In this document: positions 17,916 through 26,283 of the stretch, one piece after another
Position numbering within the stretch: the first letter of the stretch is position 1
Layout of the letters: each line of letters starts with the position of its first letter
Origin: Leptospira terpstrae serovar Hualin str. LT 11-33 = ATCC 700639
GTDB lineage: Bacteria; Spirochaetota; Leptospiria; Leptospirales; Leptospiraceae
DNA length: 64,000 nucleotides
Assembly: GCF_000332495.1 (NCBI RefSeq)
Contig: NZ_AOGW02000006.1
Coordinates: 558,001-622,000, forward strand
Direction: 5' to 3'
The notes under the pieces: model-generated
The model's database searches: none
What the model was told of the DNA's origin: nothing
What the model saw: only the letters and a program-made list of their open reading frames with translations
Made by a program: the position numbers and the translations under genes

Positions 17916-18404
17916 ATGAAGATCATTTTGGTTCGTCACGGTGAGGCTGAAAATGCAACTCCTGCCATTTCCGATTCCCAAAGGGAATTAACAGACAAAG
18001 GGGTCAGTGACATTCACAAAATCGGAAAGTTCATTAAAAACTCTGCCTTAGCAGTCAAACAAGTTTATTATAGTCCTTATCTAAGAACCAAACACACAGC
18101 CGAAATCCTATCTGAAGAACTGAAATATGGTGGGGAAATGTTAGCTTCCGATGATCTCGCAGCTGGCAAAGGTTGTTCCGATATAATCTCTTGTTTAGTA
18201 AATTTTTCCAATTCCGACACTGTTTTGTTAGTTGGTCATAATCCAGACATTACTTACTTTGCAGCAAGGCTTCTTGGAAATGCAACCGTTGCTGAGAACT
18301 TAATTTTCCAACCGGGATCTACGATCGCTATCAATGTGGCTCGAGAAAAATTTGCGCATGGTCAAATTATCTGGGCAATTTCACCAGACAATCTAGGCAT
18401 TTGA
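17916..18404 (+). CDS. SixA-like phosphohistidine phosphatase
   Basis: 162 residues of the short histidine-phosphatase family. RHG motif at the N-terminus (ILVRHGEAEN) and second catalytic His in LLVGHNPDITYF are both present. SixA removes phosphate from histidine-containing phosphotransfer domains; the real substrate here is unknown. The ATG at 17916 has AGGAG (17906-17910) at good spacing. Unlike the histidine phosphatase at 14498, this one keeps both histidines. Confidence 0.88.
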   Translation: MKIILVRHGEAENATPAISDSQRELTDKGVSDIHKIGKFIKNSALAVKQVYYSPYLRTKHTAEILSEELKYGGEMLASDDLAAGKGCSDIISCLVNFSNSDTVLLVGHNPDITYFAARLLGNATVAENLIFQPGSTIAINVAREKFAHGQIIWAISPDNLGI

Positions 18405-18421
18405 ATTCCTATTAGTAAGGC

Positions 18422-18450
18422 TTGACCCGTTTTGGATCGCAAGGTTTTTG
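18422..18450 (+). promoter_or_regulatory. Probable tRNA-Pro promoter
   Basis: TTGACCCGTT starts exactly 40 bases before the first tRNA base, the same sequence and distance as upstream of tRNA-Gly (6472 on the minus strand). The -10 is less clear. Confidence 0.45.
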
Positions 18451-18461
18451 GATTTAGAACG

Positions 18462-18533
18462 CGGGGTGTAGCGCAGCGGTAGCGCACTTGTCTGGGGGGC
18501 AAGGGGTCGCCGGTTCAAATCCGGTCACTCCGA
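18462..18533 (+). tRNA. tRNA-Pro (anticodon GGG)
   Basis: Clean cloverleaf of 72 bases: acceptor CGGGGTG with CACTCCG (one G-U), D arm GCGC/GCGC, anticodon stem CTTGT/GCAAG with loop CTGGGGG giving GGG, T arm GCCGG-TTCAAAT-CCGGT. Discriminator A, CCA not encoded. Confidence 0.95.
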
Positions 18534-18617
18534 GAAGTTCAATTCCTAAAAAACCCAGCAGGCCTGCGAACAAACCTGCCGGAAGAAAATTCAGGATGGT
18601 GATATACAAAATAAAAC

Positions 18618-18908
18618 TTAAGAAGGTTTTGTTTCGTTTCCTTCTTTGACTTTGTCCAAATACTTAACGACGTTGTCTTTGAGTTCGTCAAAACGAACGA
18701 TTCCCCAAGCAATACCCATTTTTACTTTTAAAGCATTGTCACTGGTGTCGCTTTCGCCTTGTTCTTTTAACTTTTGAAAGTTTGTTTCGAATTTGCTTTT
18801 TTTCTCGTTCAGGTCTACGACGAGTTTCTCCCAAACTTCTTTGGAAGTCTTTACGGCGCCAATCCCAGCATTTACGATATCTTGAAGCTTGTTTTCCACA
18901 TTGCTCAT
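18618..18908 (-). CDS. Small helical phasin-like protein
   Basis: 96 residues, soluble, charged and almost entirely helical (amphipathic heptads from IVNAGIGAVKTSKEVWEKL onward). The pattern resembles phasin-like or coiled-coil granule-associated proteins, but no defining motif is present. A good ribosome site (AAGGAG) precedes the ATG on the minus strand. It is alone, between tRNA-Pro and the divergent PON-like lipoprotein. Function unknown. Confidence 0.75.
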   Translation of the reverse strand: MSNVENKLQDIVNAGIGAVKTSKEVWEKLVVDLNEKKSKFETNFQKLKEQGESDTSDNALKVKMGIAWGIVRFDELKDNVVKYLDKVKEGNETKPS

Positions 18909-19006
18909 CGGATGTTACTCCTTATGGTTCCATTATTTTGCAGTGCACAATAATGTCTAGAAAGATTTTTCTGGAGGAATCTGAAATCCTGAACCAAAAT
19001 GGTCGG

Positions 19007-20047
19007 ATGCGCGTAAAAACTCTATGGACTCTCCTTTCCATTTCTACCCTCGTTTTCCTGATTTTGGATTGCGGTGGTCAAATCCAGGAAAAGCCAATTG
19101 CTGGCTGTGAACGAATTTCTGGGACTCCCGGCCCTGAAGACCTAGATCTTATCCGAGATACATCTACAGTGATTGTATCTTCTCATGAACGACGAAATGG
19201 ATTGAAAGATATTGGAGCTTTGTTTGAAGTTTCCATGCAAGATACCAATCAAAAATTAGAAGCTAAAAAAATTGAAACAGATTATCCAAAAAACTTCAGA
19301 CCGCATGGAATTAGTTATGCGAAAGTGAAAGGAGTCGATACCTTAGCTGTAATCTCCCATACATTAGAAGATGAAAATCCACATACGATCGAAATCTTTG
19401 AGCGCTCAAAATCGGGCAAATGGACCCATAAGAAAACGTTAAGTGATCCTACACTGACTAGTCCTAACGATATTTTCATGAATGAAGCAGGTGAAATTTT
19501 TGCTTCGAATGACAATGGAACAAACAATGCATTTCGAAAGTACTGGGATATGATCATTCGCAGTGGTCGGGCAGACATAACTTATTATGATGGAAAATCT
19601 TTTTTGGCATTGGATGTTCCCGTGATGCTTGGAAATGGAATCTACATTCGTAAAAAAGGAAACGAAGAACTTTTATACAGATCTGTGTTTGCTGAAAAAG
19701 CGATAAGAGTGTATCAAGTTGAACGGACTGGAGGAAAAATTCAATTAAAGTATTTGGAATCCATTGCTATTGGTGCAGGACCAGATAATATTTTAGAAGA
19801 TGAAAATGGAATCCTTTGGCTTGCAGCGCACGACTCTACTTATAAATTCATTCGCCATGTAATGAACCGAACCAACTTAGCTCCCACTCGCGTTTTCAAA
19901 ATCAATCCTGAAAACAAAGAAGTGACGGAAGTGTATGCAAACGAAGGAGCAGAAATTTCTGCAGGAAGTACTGGGCTTGTTTTCAAAAACAAACTTTTGA
20001 TTTCGCAAGTGTTTGAAGATTTTCTTTTGGTTTGTCCAAGGCCATAG
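19007..20047 (+). CDS. PON/arylesterase-like beta-propeller lipoprotein
   Basis: 346 residues. Signal peptide with lipobox LILDC (lipidated Cys near 22). The body matches the paraoxonase six-bladed propeller by eye: GPEDLDLI, FRPHGISYAK, SPNDIFMNEAGEIFASNDNG and GPDNILEDENGILWLAAH correspond to the calcium-binding and active-site loops of PON/SMP-30-like lactonases. Probably an envelope-attached lactonase or esterase. The ATG at 19007 directly precedes the signal peptide; an in-frame ATG at 18953 is possible. Three bases separate it from the DUF1697 gene. Confidence 0.85.
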   Translation: MRVKTLWTLLSISTLVFLILDCGGQIQEKPIAGCERISGTPGPEDLDLIRDTSTVIVSSHERRNGLKDIGALFEVSMQDTNQKLEAKKIETDYPKNFRPHGISYAKVKGVDTLAVISHTLEDENPHTIEIFERSKSGKWTHKKTLSDPTLTSPNDIFMNEAGEIFASNDNGTNNAFRKYWDMIIRSGRADITYYDGKSFLALDVPVMLGNGIYIRKKGNEELLYRSVFAEKAIRVYQVERTGGKIQLKYLESIAIGAGPDNILEDENGILWLAAHDSTYKFIRHVMNRTNLAPTRVFKINPENKEVTEVYANEGAEISAGSTGLVFKNKLLISQVFEDFLLVCPRP

Positions 20048-20050
20048 GCC

Positions 20051-20572
20051 ATGAAATACATCGCATTGTTTAGAGGAATCAATGTCGGCGGAAACCGAAA
20101 AGTGGAAATGAAAAAACTAAAGGGGCTGTTTGAATCCTTAGGTTATACTGAAGTTTCCACTTATATCAATTCTGGTAATATTCTTTTTGAATCAGATCTT
20201 GATACAAAGTCCGTTCTCACAAAAATCACAAAGACCTTTGAAAAAACTTTTGATTTTGAAATCCCTACTCTTGTGAAGACAGAAAAGGAAATGAAAAAAA
20301 TTGCAGATGCCATCCCAAAGGATTGGCAAAATGATCCTACGCAACGAACGGACATTGCCTATTTGTTTCCCGAAATAGATTCAAAAAAAATCATCGAAGA
20401 ACTACCATTCAAAAAAGAATTTGTGGATGTTCGCTATACCAAAGGTGCTATCATCTGGAATATTAAAAAAGTAAATGTGAACAAAAGCAATTTAGCAAAA
20501 TTAATTAGTCATAAATTATATAAGTCTATGACGATCCGCAATGTGAACACCGCGAGATTTTTAGCAGGATAG
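20051..20572 (+). CDS. DUF1697 family protein
   Basis: 173 residues. YIALFRGINVGGNRKVEMKK and VSTYINSGNILFES are the family signature of DUF1697, small cytosolic proteins of unknown function common in bacteria. Starts three bases after the PON-like lipoprotein stop and is likely co-transcribed with it. Converges on the gene ending at 20575. Confidence 0.92.
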   Translation: MKYIALFRGINVGGNRKVEMKKLKGLFESLGYTEVSTYINSGNILFESDLDTKSVLTKITKTFEKTFDFEIPTLVKTEKEMKKIADAIPKDWQNDPTQRTDIAYLFPEIDSKKIIEELPFKKEFVDVRYTKGAIIWNIKKVNVNKSNLAKLISHKLYKSMTIRNVNTARFLAG

Positions 20573-20574
20573 AT

Positions 20575-21045
20575 TCAATTTAATTCTTTAAAATGATTTC
20601 GGATCAACTTTTTCCAACGGAACTGTCTCCATCGATAGAAAACACTAGCAAAGATAACTATAAAAATCGTTAGAATACCTGCTTTTATCTCTATCCTATC
20701 AATATATCTAACTAAATTTTCATTTTTTGTTTTTCGAATGAAAATCCAATGATCCCAAGTGTTGATGAGAGAACTATAACCATTATCTCTTAATATAAAT
20801 TCATTTGGATTGGCTTCTTTAATTTTTTCGATAACTATTGTTTGGCTACTAAATGGTATGATCCCAAATAATTTCATTTTTGCCAAATAGTCCCCATTTT
20901 TCCAATTCTCTGGAAATCCATTTGGATTTGCAGGCTCAAAAACAACCATTGGTTTTGCAATGTAATCTAATGTTTTGGAAAGCATAACATAACTTGTAAT
21001 CGTTTCAAAATTACTGGCAAAGTGAGTTTCTATATTAATAACCAT
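20575..21045 (-). CDS. SRPBCC-like protein with C-terminal membrane helix
   Basis: 156 residues. The first about 115 residues have the alternating strands expected of a small polyketide-cyclase/SRPBCC-like fold (VFEPANPNGFPENWKNGDY, WDHWIFIRKT); a single hydrophobic segment near the C-terminus (ILTIFIVIFASVFY) is followed by a basic tail. One base after the tetR stop, so it belongs to the regulator's operon. Fold assignment is tentative; function unknown. Confidence 0.72.
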   Translation of the reverse strand: MVINIETHFASNFETITSYVMLSKTLDYIAKPMVVFEPANPNGFPENWKNGDYLAKMKLFGIIPFSSQTIVIEKIKEANPNEFILRDNGYSSLINTWDHWIFIRKTKNENLVRYIDRIEIKAGILTIFIVIFASVFYRWRQFRWKKLIRNHFKELN

Positions 21046-21046
21046 T

Positions 21047-21661
21047 TCAAACCAATCCTTTTAATACTGCTTCTATCGTTTGTAGTAACAATGGTTCGCG
21101 ATTTTCTTCGCTATGTTGTGCCACAAGTTTTGGGTGAGTAAAAGCTGTTCCTGCAGAAATAAGAATTTCTGTGACCATTTTTACATCTTTCTTTTTTAAC
21201 TTTTTTTGCTCCATGGCTTCTGTAACTAACTTCGACATTTGATTTCGCATATTGGATAAATGAGTTTGGATGAATGGTTTGGATTGTTCGGCCGCCATAT
21301 CAAATGCCTTATACAATTCGGGATCTAGTTTTACTTTTTCCAATTTCATCCGGTGCAAATTTTGAAACCATGTGAGAACCTTCTGTAATGGATCTCGTTT
21401 TTCTAAAACTAACAAATCCTGTTTTTGGTCCAGGTTCACAAGCCAACGTTCGGATACGGCATCCAAAAGTGCTGTTTTGTCTTGGAAATGAGAGTAGAGG
21501 GCTGCGTGGCTAATCCCCATTTCTTTGGCCACATCCACTAAACGAACCTTTTCAAAGCCTTTGGCACGCATTTGGTCGATGGCGATTTCCACTGCTTTAT
21601 CCTGTATTTCCGAAGGTGAGAGACCAGTCCGAGGCATAGGGAAAGGGTCGGATTTACCCAT
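21047..21661 (-). CDS. TetR/AcrR family transcriptional regulator
   Basis: 204 residues. N-terminal helix-turn-helix is clear: VRLVDVAKEMGISHAALY then SHFQDKTALLDAV. The C-terminal ligand/dimer domain is of the TetR type with a PxLxxxHSEEN tail. It is divergent from a short-chain dehydrogenase with a perfect palindrome in the gap (21732-21757), so it probably represses that gene and perhaps itself. Downstream SRPBCC-like gene may be part of the same response. Confidence 0.92.
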   Translation of the reverse strand: MGKSDPFPMPRTGLSPSEIQDKAVEIAIDQMRAKGFEKVRLVDVAKEMGISHAALYSHFQDKTALLDAVSERWLVNLDQKQDLLVLEKRDPLQKVLTWFQNLHRMKLEKVKLDPELYKAFDMAAEQSKPFIQTHLSNMRNQMSKLVTEAMEQKKLKKKDVKMVTEILISAGTAFTHPKLVAQHSEENREPLLLQTIEAVLKGLV

Positions 21662-21718
21662 TCCGGGTCAATTCGAAATTACAAAATGAAAAAAACGTTA
21701 GTTTTGAAACTTACGGAC

Positions 21719-21747
21719 TTGACTTTTTGTAACTTACATAATATTGT
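21719..21747 (+). promoter_or_regulatory. Promoter of the short-chain dehydrogenase
   Basis: TTGACT (21719-21724) and TATTGT (21742-21747) are separated by 17 bases; the -10 lies inside the presumed TetR operator. Confidence 0.45.
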
Positions 21748-21757
21748 AAATGTAAGT
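21732..21757. promoter_or_regulatory. Probable TetR operator
   Basis: ACTTACAT (21732-21739) and ATGTAAGT (21750-21757) are exact inverted copies around a 10-base centre. The site overlaps the -10 region of the dehydrogenase promoter and lies in the intergenic region shared with tetR, the typical place for autoregulated repression. A further AACTTAC half-site lies just upstream, near 21708. Confidence 0.65.
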
Positions 21758-21774
21758 AAGGAAATACCAACAAA

Positions 21775-22524
21775 ATGCACCTGAATGGAAATACAATATT
21801 GATTACCGGCGGAACGAGTGGGATTGGACTGGCTTTGGCCAAGCGACTCTCTAACCTCGGAAACCGCATCCTAGTTTGCGGAACGAACGCAAAGAAAATG
21901 GAAGAGTTAAAAAAATCCCATCCTGATTGGGGGACTTACCTCTGTGATGTTTCACGCCCTGAGGAAAGGTTACGTTTGTTTCTAGAAACTACCAAAGACT
22001 ATCCAGAGCTGAATGTGTTATTCAATAATGCAGGCATCCAACGTTACCCTAAATTAAATGAGGTGGAACCTTGGTCAGACTTAGGTAAAGAGATTGATAT
22101 CAATTTGGGAGCTCCCATCCATCTCTCTACGTTATTCGCCAAACATCTGTTCGCAAGAAAAAATGCAGCGATTTTAAATACCACTTCCGGATTGTCTCAT
22201 ATTCCTTTGGCCTATGCTCCGGTTTATAGTGCTACCAAGGCAGCATTACACTCCTTCACATTGACAATGCGATTTCAATTTCGCAATGAGCCAATCAAAA
22301 TCATAGAAGTTTCCCCTCCTATGGTGGATACGGATTTAGGAATCCCTAACACGCATACTGCGGGACTGAATTTGGATGAATATGCTGATTCTGTAATCAG
22401 TGGATTACAGAATGGAGATCTGGAAATCACCACAGGATTTTCTACGGTCTCAGCGAATGCAAGTCGAGAGAAAAAGGATGAAATCTTTTTGTCTATGAAC
22501 CAAGCTCGGAGTGGATCAAACTAA
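21775..22524 (+). CDS. Short-chain dehydrogenase/reductase, DltE-like
   Basis: 249 residues, Rossmann fold. NAD(P) motif TGGTSGIGLAL, NNAGIQ, and the catalytic Tyr-x-x-x-Lys in YSATKAALHSFT with the upstream Ser of NTTSGLSH. Sequence after the active site (VSPPMVDTDLG) resembles the DltE/YdfG-like branch. Controlled by the divergent TetR gene through the palindrome at 21732-21757. Its last nine bases overlap the 3' end of convergent ruvC. Substrate unknown. Confidence 0.93.
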   Translation: MHLNGNTILITGGTSGIGLALAKRLSNLGNRILVCGTNAKKMEELKKSHPDWGTYLCDVSRPEERLRLFLETTKDYPELNVLFNNAGIQRYPKLNEVEPWSDLGKEIDINLGAPIHLSTLFAKHLFARKNAAILNTTSGLSHIPLAYAPVYSATKAALHSFTLTMRFQFRNEPIKIIEVSPPMVDTDLGIPNTHTAGLNLDEYADSVISGLQNGDLEITTGFSTVSANASREKKDEIFLSMNQARSGSN

Positions 22525-22992
22525 AGACCGACCGACAAAGGCACAAGCGATGGCATCCCAAGAGTCATCGTGGCCTTTCAGATCCTTAAATCCTAAAATC
22601 ATTTGGATCGCTGCCCGAACTTCTTTTTTGGTAGCGTTTCCTTTTGTGGAAATTCCTTTTTTGATTTGAGTGGCTGTGAGTGATACAACCGGAATTTGTT
22701 TTTCACCAAGGGATAGAAGAATCACCCCACGTGACTCCGCTACTTTCATTCCTGTGGTGGTATTCTGAACAAAAAACAATTCCTCTACGGCCGCAGCCTC
22801 TGGTTTGAATTCAGTCAGGATATCCATAAGTTCTAAGCGTATTTGGAGTAAATTGTCGGGAGAAGGGGTTTTGGGTGCTACTTCTATGGTACCGTAGGTA
22901 AGGAGTTCAGGATTACGACGGAGGCCCTCAGGAAAGGACAAAATGGCGTATCCGACTCGGTGGGATCCAGGATCTATTCCTATGACTTTCAA
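22516..22992 (-). CDS. ruvC: Crossover junction endodeoxyribonuclease RuvC
   Basis: 158 residues. Resolves Holliday junctions with RuvAB. Catalytic acids are visible: Asp7 in IGIDPGSHRVGYA, Glu in AAVEELFF, and the C-terminal acids in HDDSWDAIACA. The TTG at 22990-22992 is taken as start because GGAAAGAAA lies just before it and it gives exactly the RuvC N-terminus; a much longer frame to 23127 adds 45 residues with no homology and would overlap the divergent gene's start. No ruvA or ruvB in the window. Confidence 0.93.
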   Translation of the reverse strand: MKVIGIDPGSHRVGYAILSFPEGLRRNPELLTYGTIEVAPKTPSPDNLLQIRLELMDILTEFKPEAAAVEELFFVQNTTTGMKVAESRGVILLSLGEKQIPVVSLTATQIKKGISTKGNATKKEVRAAIQMILGFKDLKGHDDSWDAIACAFVGRSLV

Positions 22993-23125
22993 TAATTTCT
23001 TTCCAAGTTCCGTTCTTTTGTCCAGTTTCGACCTCCCCGACCCAAAACCTAGTCTAAAAATGAAAATGACAGGGTACTTTCCTTCCGTATAGTGGAAGAA
23101 AACCACCCGCAGGAACGTTAAACAC

Positions 23126-24802
23126 ATGACCGCAACGGCAGTGAAACTCGAAAAATCCCAGGCGGAGAAGGCTCTTAGTGCTCAAGCCGCCCTCCTCAAT
23201 GATGTAACCAAACGACTCGCTCAGAAAAATTCCGATAACGGCAAAGTTTCCGTAAGCAAAATGGACAAAACGCAACACGTGTTTTACCAATTGGCTTGGA
23301 TGACAGCTCAACAACGTGTTGCTGAGAACTTTATCGTTTATGCTTGGGATGCTTCCAAGGGAACTGGAGAAATGGAACAGAAAATGGCCCTTACTTTTGC
23401 GGCTGAGACTGTATCCAACATTCGTTCAGAACTCGCAGCGCGCCCTGCTGAGTATGAACTAACTTACCAAGAACTATTCTCCAAACTTTTTTCTGATGAA
23501 ATCAACACTTTCGTAGAAGCAGCCTCTAAAATGGAAAACTACGAAGCGATTGTAGACAAGATCGTTGATCTTGGACACTTCGGTGCGTATGGACTTTCTG
23601 AAGACCATGAAAACTTCCGTGGAATCTTTAAAGATTTTGCTGAAAATGTAGTGGTTCCTCATGCAGAACATGTCCACAGACATGACGACCTCATCCCACA
23701 AGAAATCATCAATGGACTCAAAGACATGGGTTGTTTTGGTCTTTGTATTCCAGAACAATTTGGTGGAATCCAACCTGATGACCGTCCAGACAACATTTCC
23801 ATGTTAGTCGTTACAGAGGAACTTTCTAGAGGTTCCCTCGGTGCTGCCGGATCCCTCATCACAAGACCAGAAATTATGTCCAAGGCTCTCCTCAAAGGCG
23901 GAACCGAAGAACAAAAAAATAAATGGTTACCACTACTTGCCTCTGGCGAAAAATTTGCAGGGATTATGGTTACAGAACCTAACTACGGTTCCGATGTTGC
24001 TGGCGTTTCTGTCACAGCTAAAGAAGTGGACGGTGGGTTTGTCATCAACGGTGTAAAAACTTGGTGTACATTTGCAGGTTATGCGAACCTGCTTCTCATC
24101 CTTTGCCGTACAGAATCTGATCCAAGTCTCAAACACAGAGGTCTTTCCATCCTACTTGCGGAAAAACCTTCCTTTGATGGACATGAATTCAGTTACAAAC
24201 AAGACGGTGGCGGAACCATTCAAGGAAAAGCGATCGGAACCATTGGATACCGAGGAATGCACTCTTACGAAGTATCTTTCGAAGACTACTTTGTTCCAAA
24301 AGAAAACCTTCTTGGTGGAGATGCTGGACGCGGTAAAGGATTCTATTTCCAAATGGAAGGATTTGCTGGTGGACGTATCCAAACGGCAGCTCGTGCCAAT
24401 GGTGTAATGCAAGCAGCTCTCGAAGCAGCACTTCGTTATTCTCAAGAACGTAAAGTATTTGCAAAACCAATTTACGATTATACTTTAACTAAGTTCAAAA
24501 TTGCGAAGATGGCAATGATTGTCCAAGCAACTCGCCAATACACTAACTATGTAGCAACACTACTCGATGAACACAAAGGCCAAATGGAAGCTACACTTGT
24601 AAAATTGTATGCATCCAAAATTGCTGAATGGGTGACAAGAGAAGCAATGCAAATTCATGGTGGTATGGGTTATGCGGAAGAGTATCCTGTATCTCGTTAC
24701 TTTGTGGATGCTCGTGTATTCTCGATCTTTGAAGGTGCGGAAGAAGTAATGGCTCTTCGCGTTGTAGCGAAAGACCTACTTGACCAAGCACTCGCTTCTT
24801 AA
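23126..24802 (+). CDS. Acyl-CoA dehydrogenase, methylsuccinyl-CoA type
   Basis: 558 residues, longer than the usual about 380. A helical N-terminal extension of about 150 residues (LAQKNSDNGK to LAARPAEYEL) precedes the ordinary ACAD domains, with VTEPNYGSDVAGVS and a C-terminal IHGGMGYAEEYPVSRY. The catalytic-end motif is IFEGAEEV where most ACADs have a GTSE-type motif. Long N-terminal extension plus this motif fit (2S)-methylsuccinyl-CoA dehydrogenase of the ethylmalonyl-CoA pathway; no other gene of that pathway is nearby, so this is inference. Strong terminator follows. Confidence 0.88.
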   Translation: MTATAVKLEKSQAEKALSAQAALLNDVTKRLAQKNSDNGKVSVSKMDKTQHVFYQLAWMTAQQRVAENFIVYAWDASKGTGEMEQKMALTFAAETVSNIRSELAARPAEYELTYQELFSKLFSDEINTFVEAASKMENYEAIVDKIVDLGHFGAYGLSEDHENFRGIFKDFAENVVVPHAEHVHRHDDLIPQEIINGLKDMGCFGLCIPEQFGGIQPDDRPDNISMLVVTEELSRGSLGAAGSLITRPEIMSKALLKGGTEEQKNKWLPLLASGEKFAGIMVTEPNYGSDVAGVSVTAKEVDGGFVINGVKTWCTFAGYANLLLILCRTESDPSLKHRGLSILLAEKPSFDGHEFSYKQDGGGTIQGKAIGTIGYRGMHSYEVSFEDYFVPKENLLGGDAGRGKGFYFQMEGFAGGRIQTAARANGVMQAALEAALRYSQERKVFAKPIYDYTLTKFKIAKMAMIVQATRQYTNYVATLLDEHKGQMEATLVKLYASKIAEWVTREAMQIHGGMGYAEEYPVSRYFVDARVFSIFEGAEEVMALRVVAKDLLDQALAS

Positions 24803-24862
24803 TTAGAAACAAATTTTGTCTTTGCTGGAAAGGTTCGACCCGAAAGGCAAAGATGAATGTGG

Positions 24863-24890
24863 AAAAAGCCCGAATTTTCGGGCTTTTTTT
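24863..24890 (+). terminator. Strong rho-independent terminator
   Basis: AAAGCCCGA pairs with TCGGGCTTT across a four-base loop and runs into a stretch of T residues. It ends the acyl-CoA dehydrogenase message. Confidence 0.9.
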
Positions 24891-24983
24891 ATATCTAAAA
24901 CAAAAATGAATCCGACATTTTATTGAAACATTTAATAAAACTGGAAGACCAACTCAATGATTCCGGGTTACACTGAGAGAAAC

Positions 24984-25334
24984 ATGATCAAAAAATCAAT
25001 ACCACAACTACCATCCATGAATCTTTTAAGATCAAAGGAATTCTACGAAGTAAATTTAGGTTTCAAAACGTTTAAACATTATGATGATATTCTGTTATTG
25101 GAAAAAGATGGAATTGAACTTCATCTTTGGTTATGCGATGACCCATCCATTCCTCAAAATTCAAGCGTTTACTACCATGTAGATGGAATTGATTCCATGT
25201 ATTCAGATTACAAAAGTAAAGGAATTGTCCATAAAAATGCTCATTTGAAGGACCAACCCTGGGGGATGAGGGAATTTTATGTTTCCGATTTGGACGGCAA
25301 TCTATTAAAGTTTGGACAATCTATCAGTTTATGA
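24984..25334 (+). CDS. VOC (glyoxalase/bleomycin-resistance fold) protein
   Basis: 116 residues, one vicinal-oxygen-chelate domain pair: LRSKEFYEVNLGFKTF, IELHLWLC, and the C-terminal MREFYVSDLDGNLLKF are typical. Closest in pattern to bleomycin-resistance-like binding proteins; ligand unknown. The ATG at 24984 follows GAGAG; an ATG nine codons upstream is less likely. A 7-bp-arm inverted repeat (24918-24940, TTTTATT/AATAAAA) lies upstream. Its stop overlaps a tiny downstream frame. Confidence 0.88.
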   Translation: MIKKSIPQLPSMNLLRSKEFYEVNLGFKTFKHYDDILLLEKDGIELHLWLCDDPSIPQNSSVYYHVDGIDSMYSDYKSKGIVHKNAHLKDQPWGMREFYVSDLDGNLLKFGQSISL

Positions 25335-25423
25335 ACAAAGAGGAAATTAAAATTTTAGAGTCTAAATCGAGTAGATTAATCTTATCTGTGTTAACTGTAA
25401 TTTTATTTTTTGCCAACTATTGA
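25331..25423 (+). CDS. Possible 30-residue single-pass peptide
   Basis: A short frame starts at an ATG that overlaps the glyoxalase-fold gene stop as ATGA. It encodes a charged head (MNKEEIKILESKSSR) and a hydrophobic tail (LILSVLTVILFFANY), i.e. a candidate small membrane peptide made by translational coupling. It could equally be the remnant of a longer gene or chance. Confidence 0.3.
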   Translation: MNKEEIKILESKSSRLILSVLTVILFFANY

Positions 25424-25477
25424 ATTGTTGTGTTTATTTGAATTTGGAATTCTACCAAATAGGAGTTTAAAGATTCA

Positions 25478-26266
25478 GTGAAGAGCAATCGAATATTCTT
25501 TTGTGTTTTTGTTATAATCTTAATGATAACATTCGCGTGTAAAACTCCTATGCCCGAGCTAAGTTCTGAAGCCAAACTAACTCAAGGAAAAATAATTTCC
25601 ATACGGTGGACCACGACAGATCCAGTTTTAGCAAAAGTATTTAATGAAGTTTTTCCTGTCCCACCTGCTATCCTCCTGGATGAAAATGCAAATGTTACTG
25701 ATTTAACAACGATTCCACTTCCTGATCCAAATCCAAGCCATGCTCCTAAACCAAAAATTGAAAAACCTATAAACCCGAATGAATTACCTCGGTGGGATCG
25801 TGGATTTGAACTTTCCAATATCGACAATCTAACGTTAGTCATCCGAAAAGAAAGCCAAAGACCATTTTATAGTATTGGAATCAGTTTACTTGCGTTGACT
25901 ATGTTGTATTATGGGACAATGGAGGCAGAAGCAGAACTAGTTTGGACTTCGGGAGAAAATTCTCTTCATAGAATTTCCTTTTTATCCACTTATGAAACGA
26001 TTTGGGCACCAATGCCATTTTATATTGGAACTGGTTCTACAATTGTGGCCCCAGCCCTCAATTCGAATCGTTATCCATCCCATATACAAAAATATTGTAC
26101 ATTAGATAAACCAAGTAAATTACGAGAATCCTTAGAGCAGACAAAGTCAGACAACTGTAAGGAATATGAAATGTTTTTAAGGCGTTTGTTCTTACAAAAT
26201 TATGACTCCATCCATTCTCAGTTAAAAGAATGGGAAAAACGAAATCAAGATTGGTTTCAGCCATAA
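25478..26266 (+). CDS. Lipoprotein of unknown function
   Basis: 262 residues. GTG start with AGGAG (25461-25465). Signal peptide with lipobox ITFAC (Cys about 21). After a Pro-rich linker (LPDPNPSHAPKPKIEK) comes a domain with one extra hydrophobic stretch (IGISLLALTMLYYG) that may be membrane-associated. Tandem with the barrel-like gene that follows; they share a region of 37 bases if the latter uses its upstream ATG. No family recognised. Confidence 0.75.
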   Translation: MKSNRIFFCVFVIILMITFACKTPMPELSSEAKLTQGKIISIRWTTTDPVLAKVFNEVFPVPPAILLDENANVTDLTTIPLPDPNPSHAPKPKIEKPINPNELPRWDRGFELSNIDNLTLVIRKESQRPFYSIGISLLALTMLYYGTMEAEAELVWTSGENSLHRISFLSTYETIWAPMPFYIGTGSTIVAPALNSNRYPSHIQKYCTLDKPSKLRESLEQTKSDNCKEYEMFLRRLFLQNYDSIHSQLKEWEKRNQDWFQP

Positions 26267-26283
26267 TAAAGGACCAATTTCAT

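Noticed and set aside
22993..23127. 45-residue upstream extension of ruvC
   Set aside because: RuvC begins at the IGIDPGS motif; the extension has no homology and would overlap the divergent dehydrogenase start.
24072..24407. Several long frames inside the acyl-CoA dehydrogenase on both strands
   Set aside because: They are shadows of a clearly coding frame and show no family motifs.
24984..25334. Bleomycin-resistance gene
   Set aside because: The fold is shared by many VOC proteins; nothing shows drug binding.
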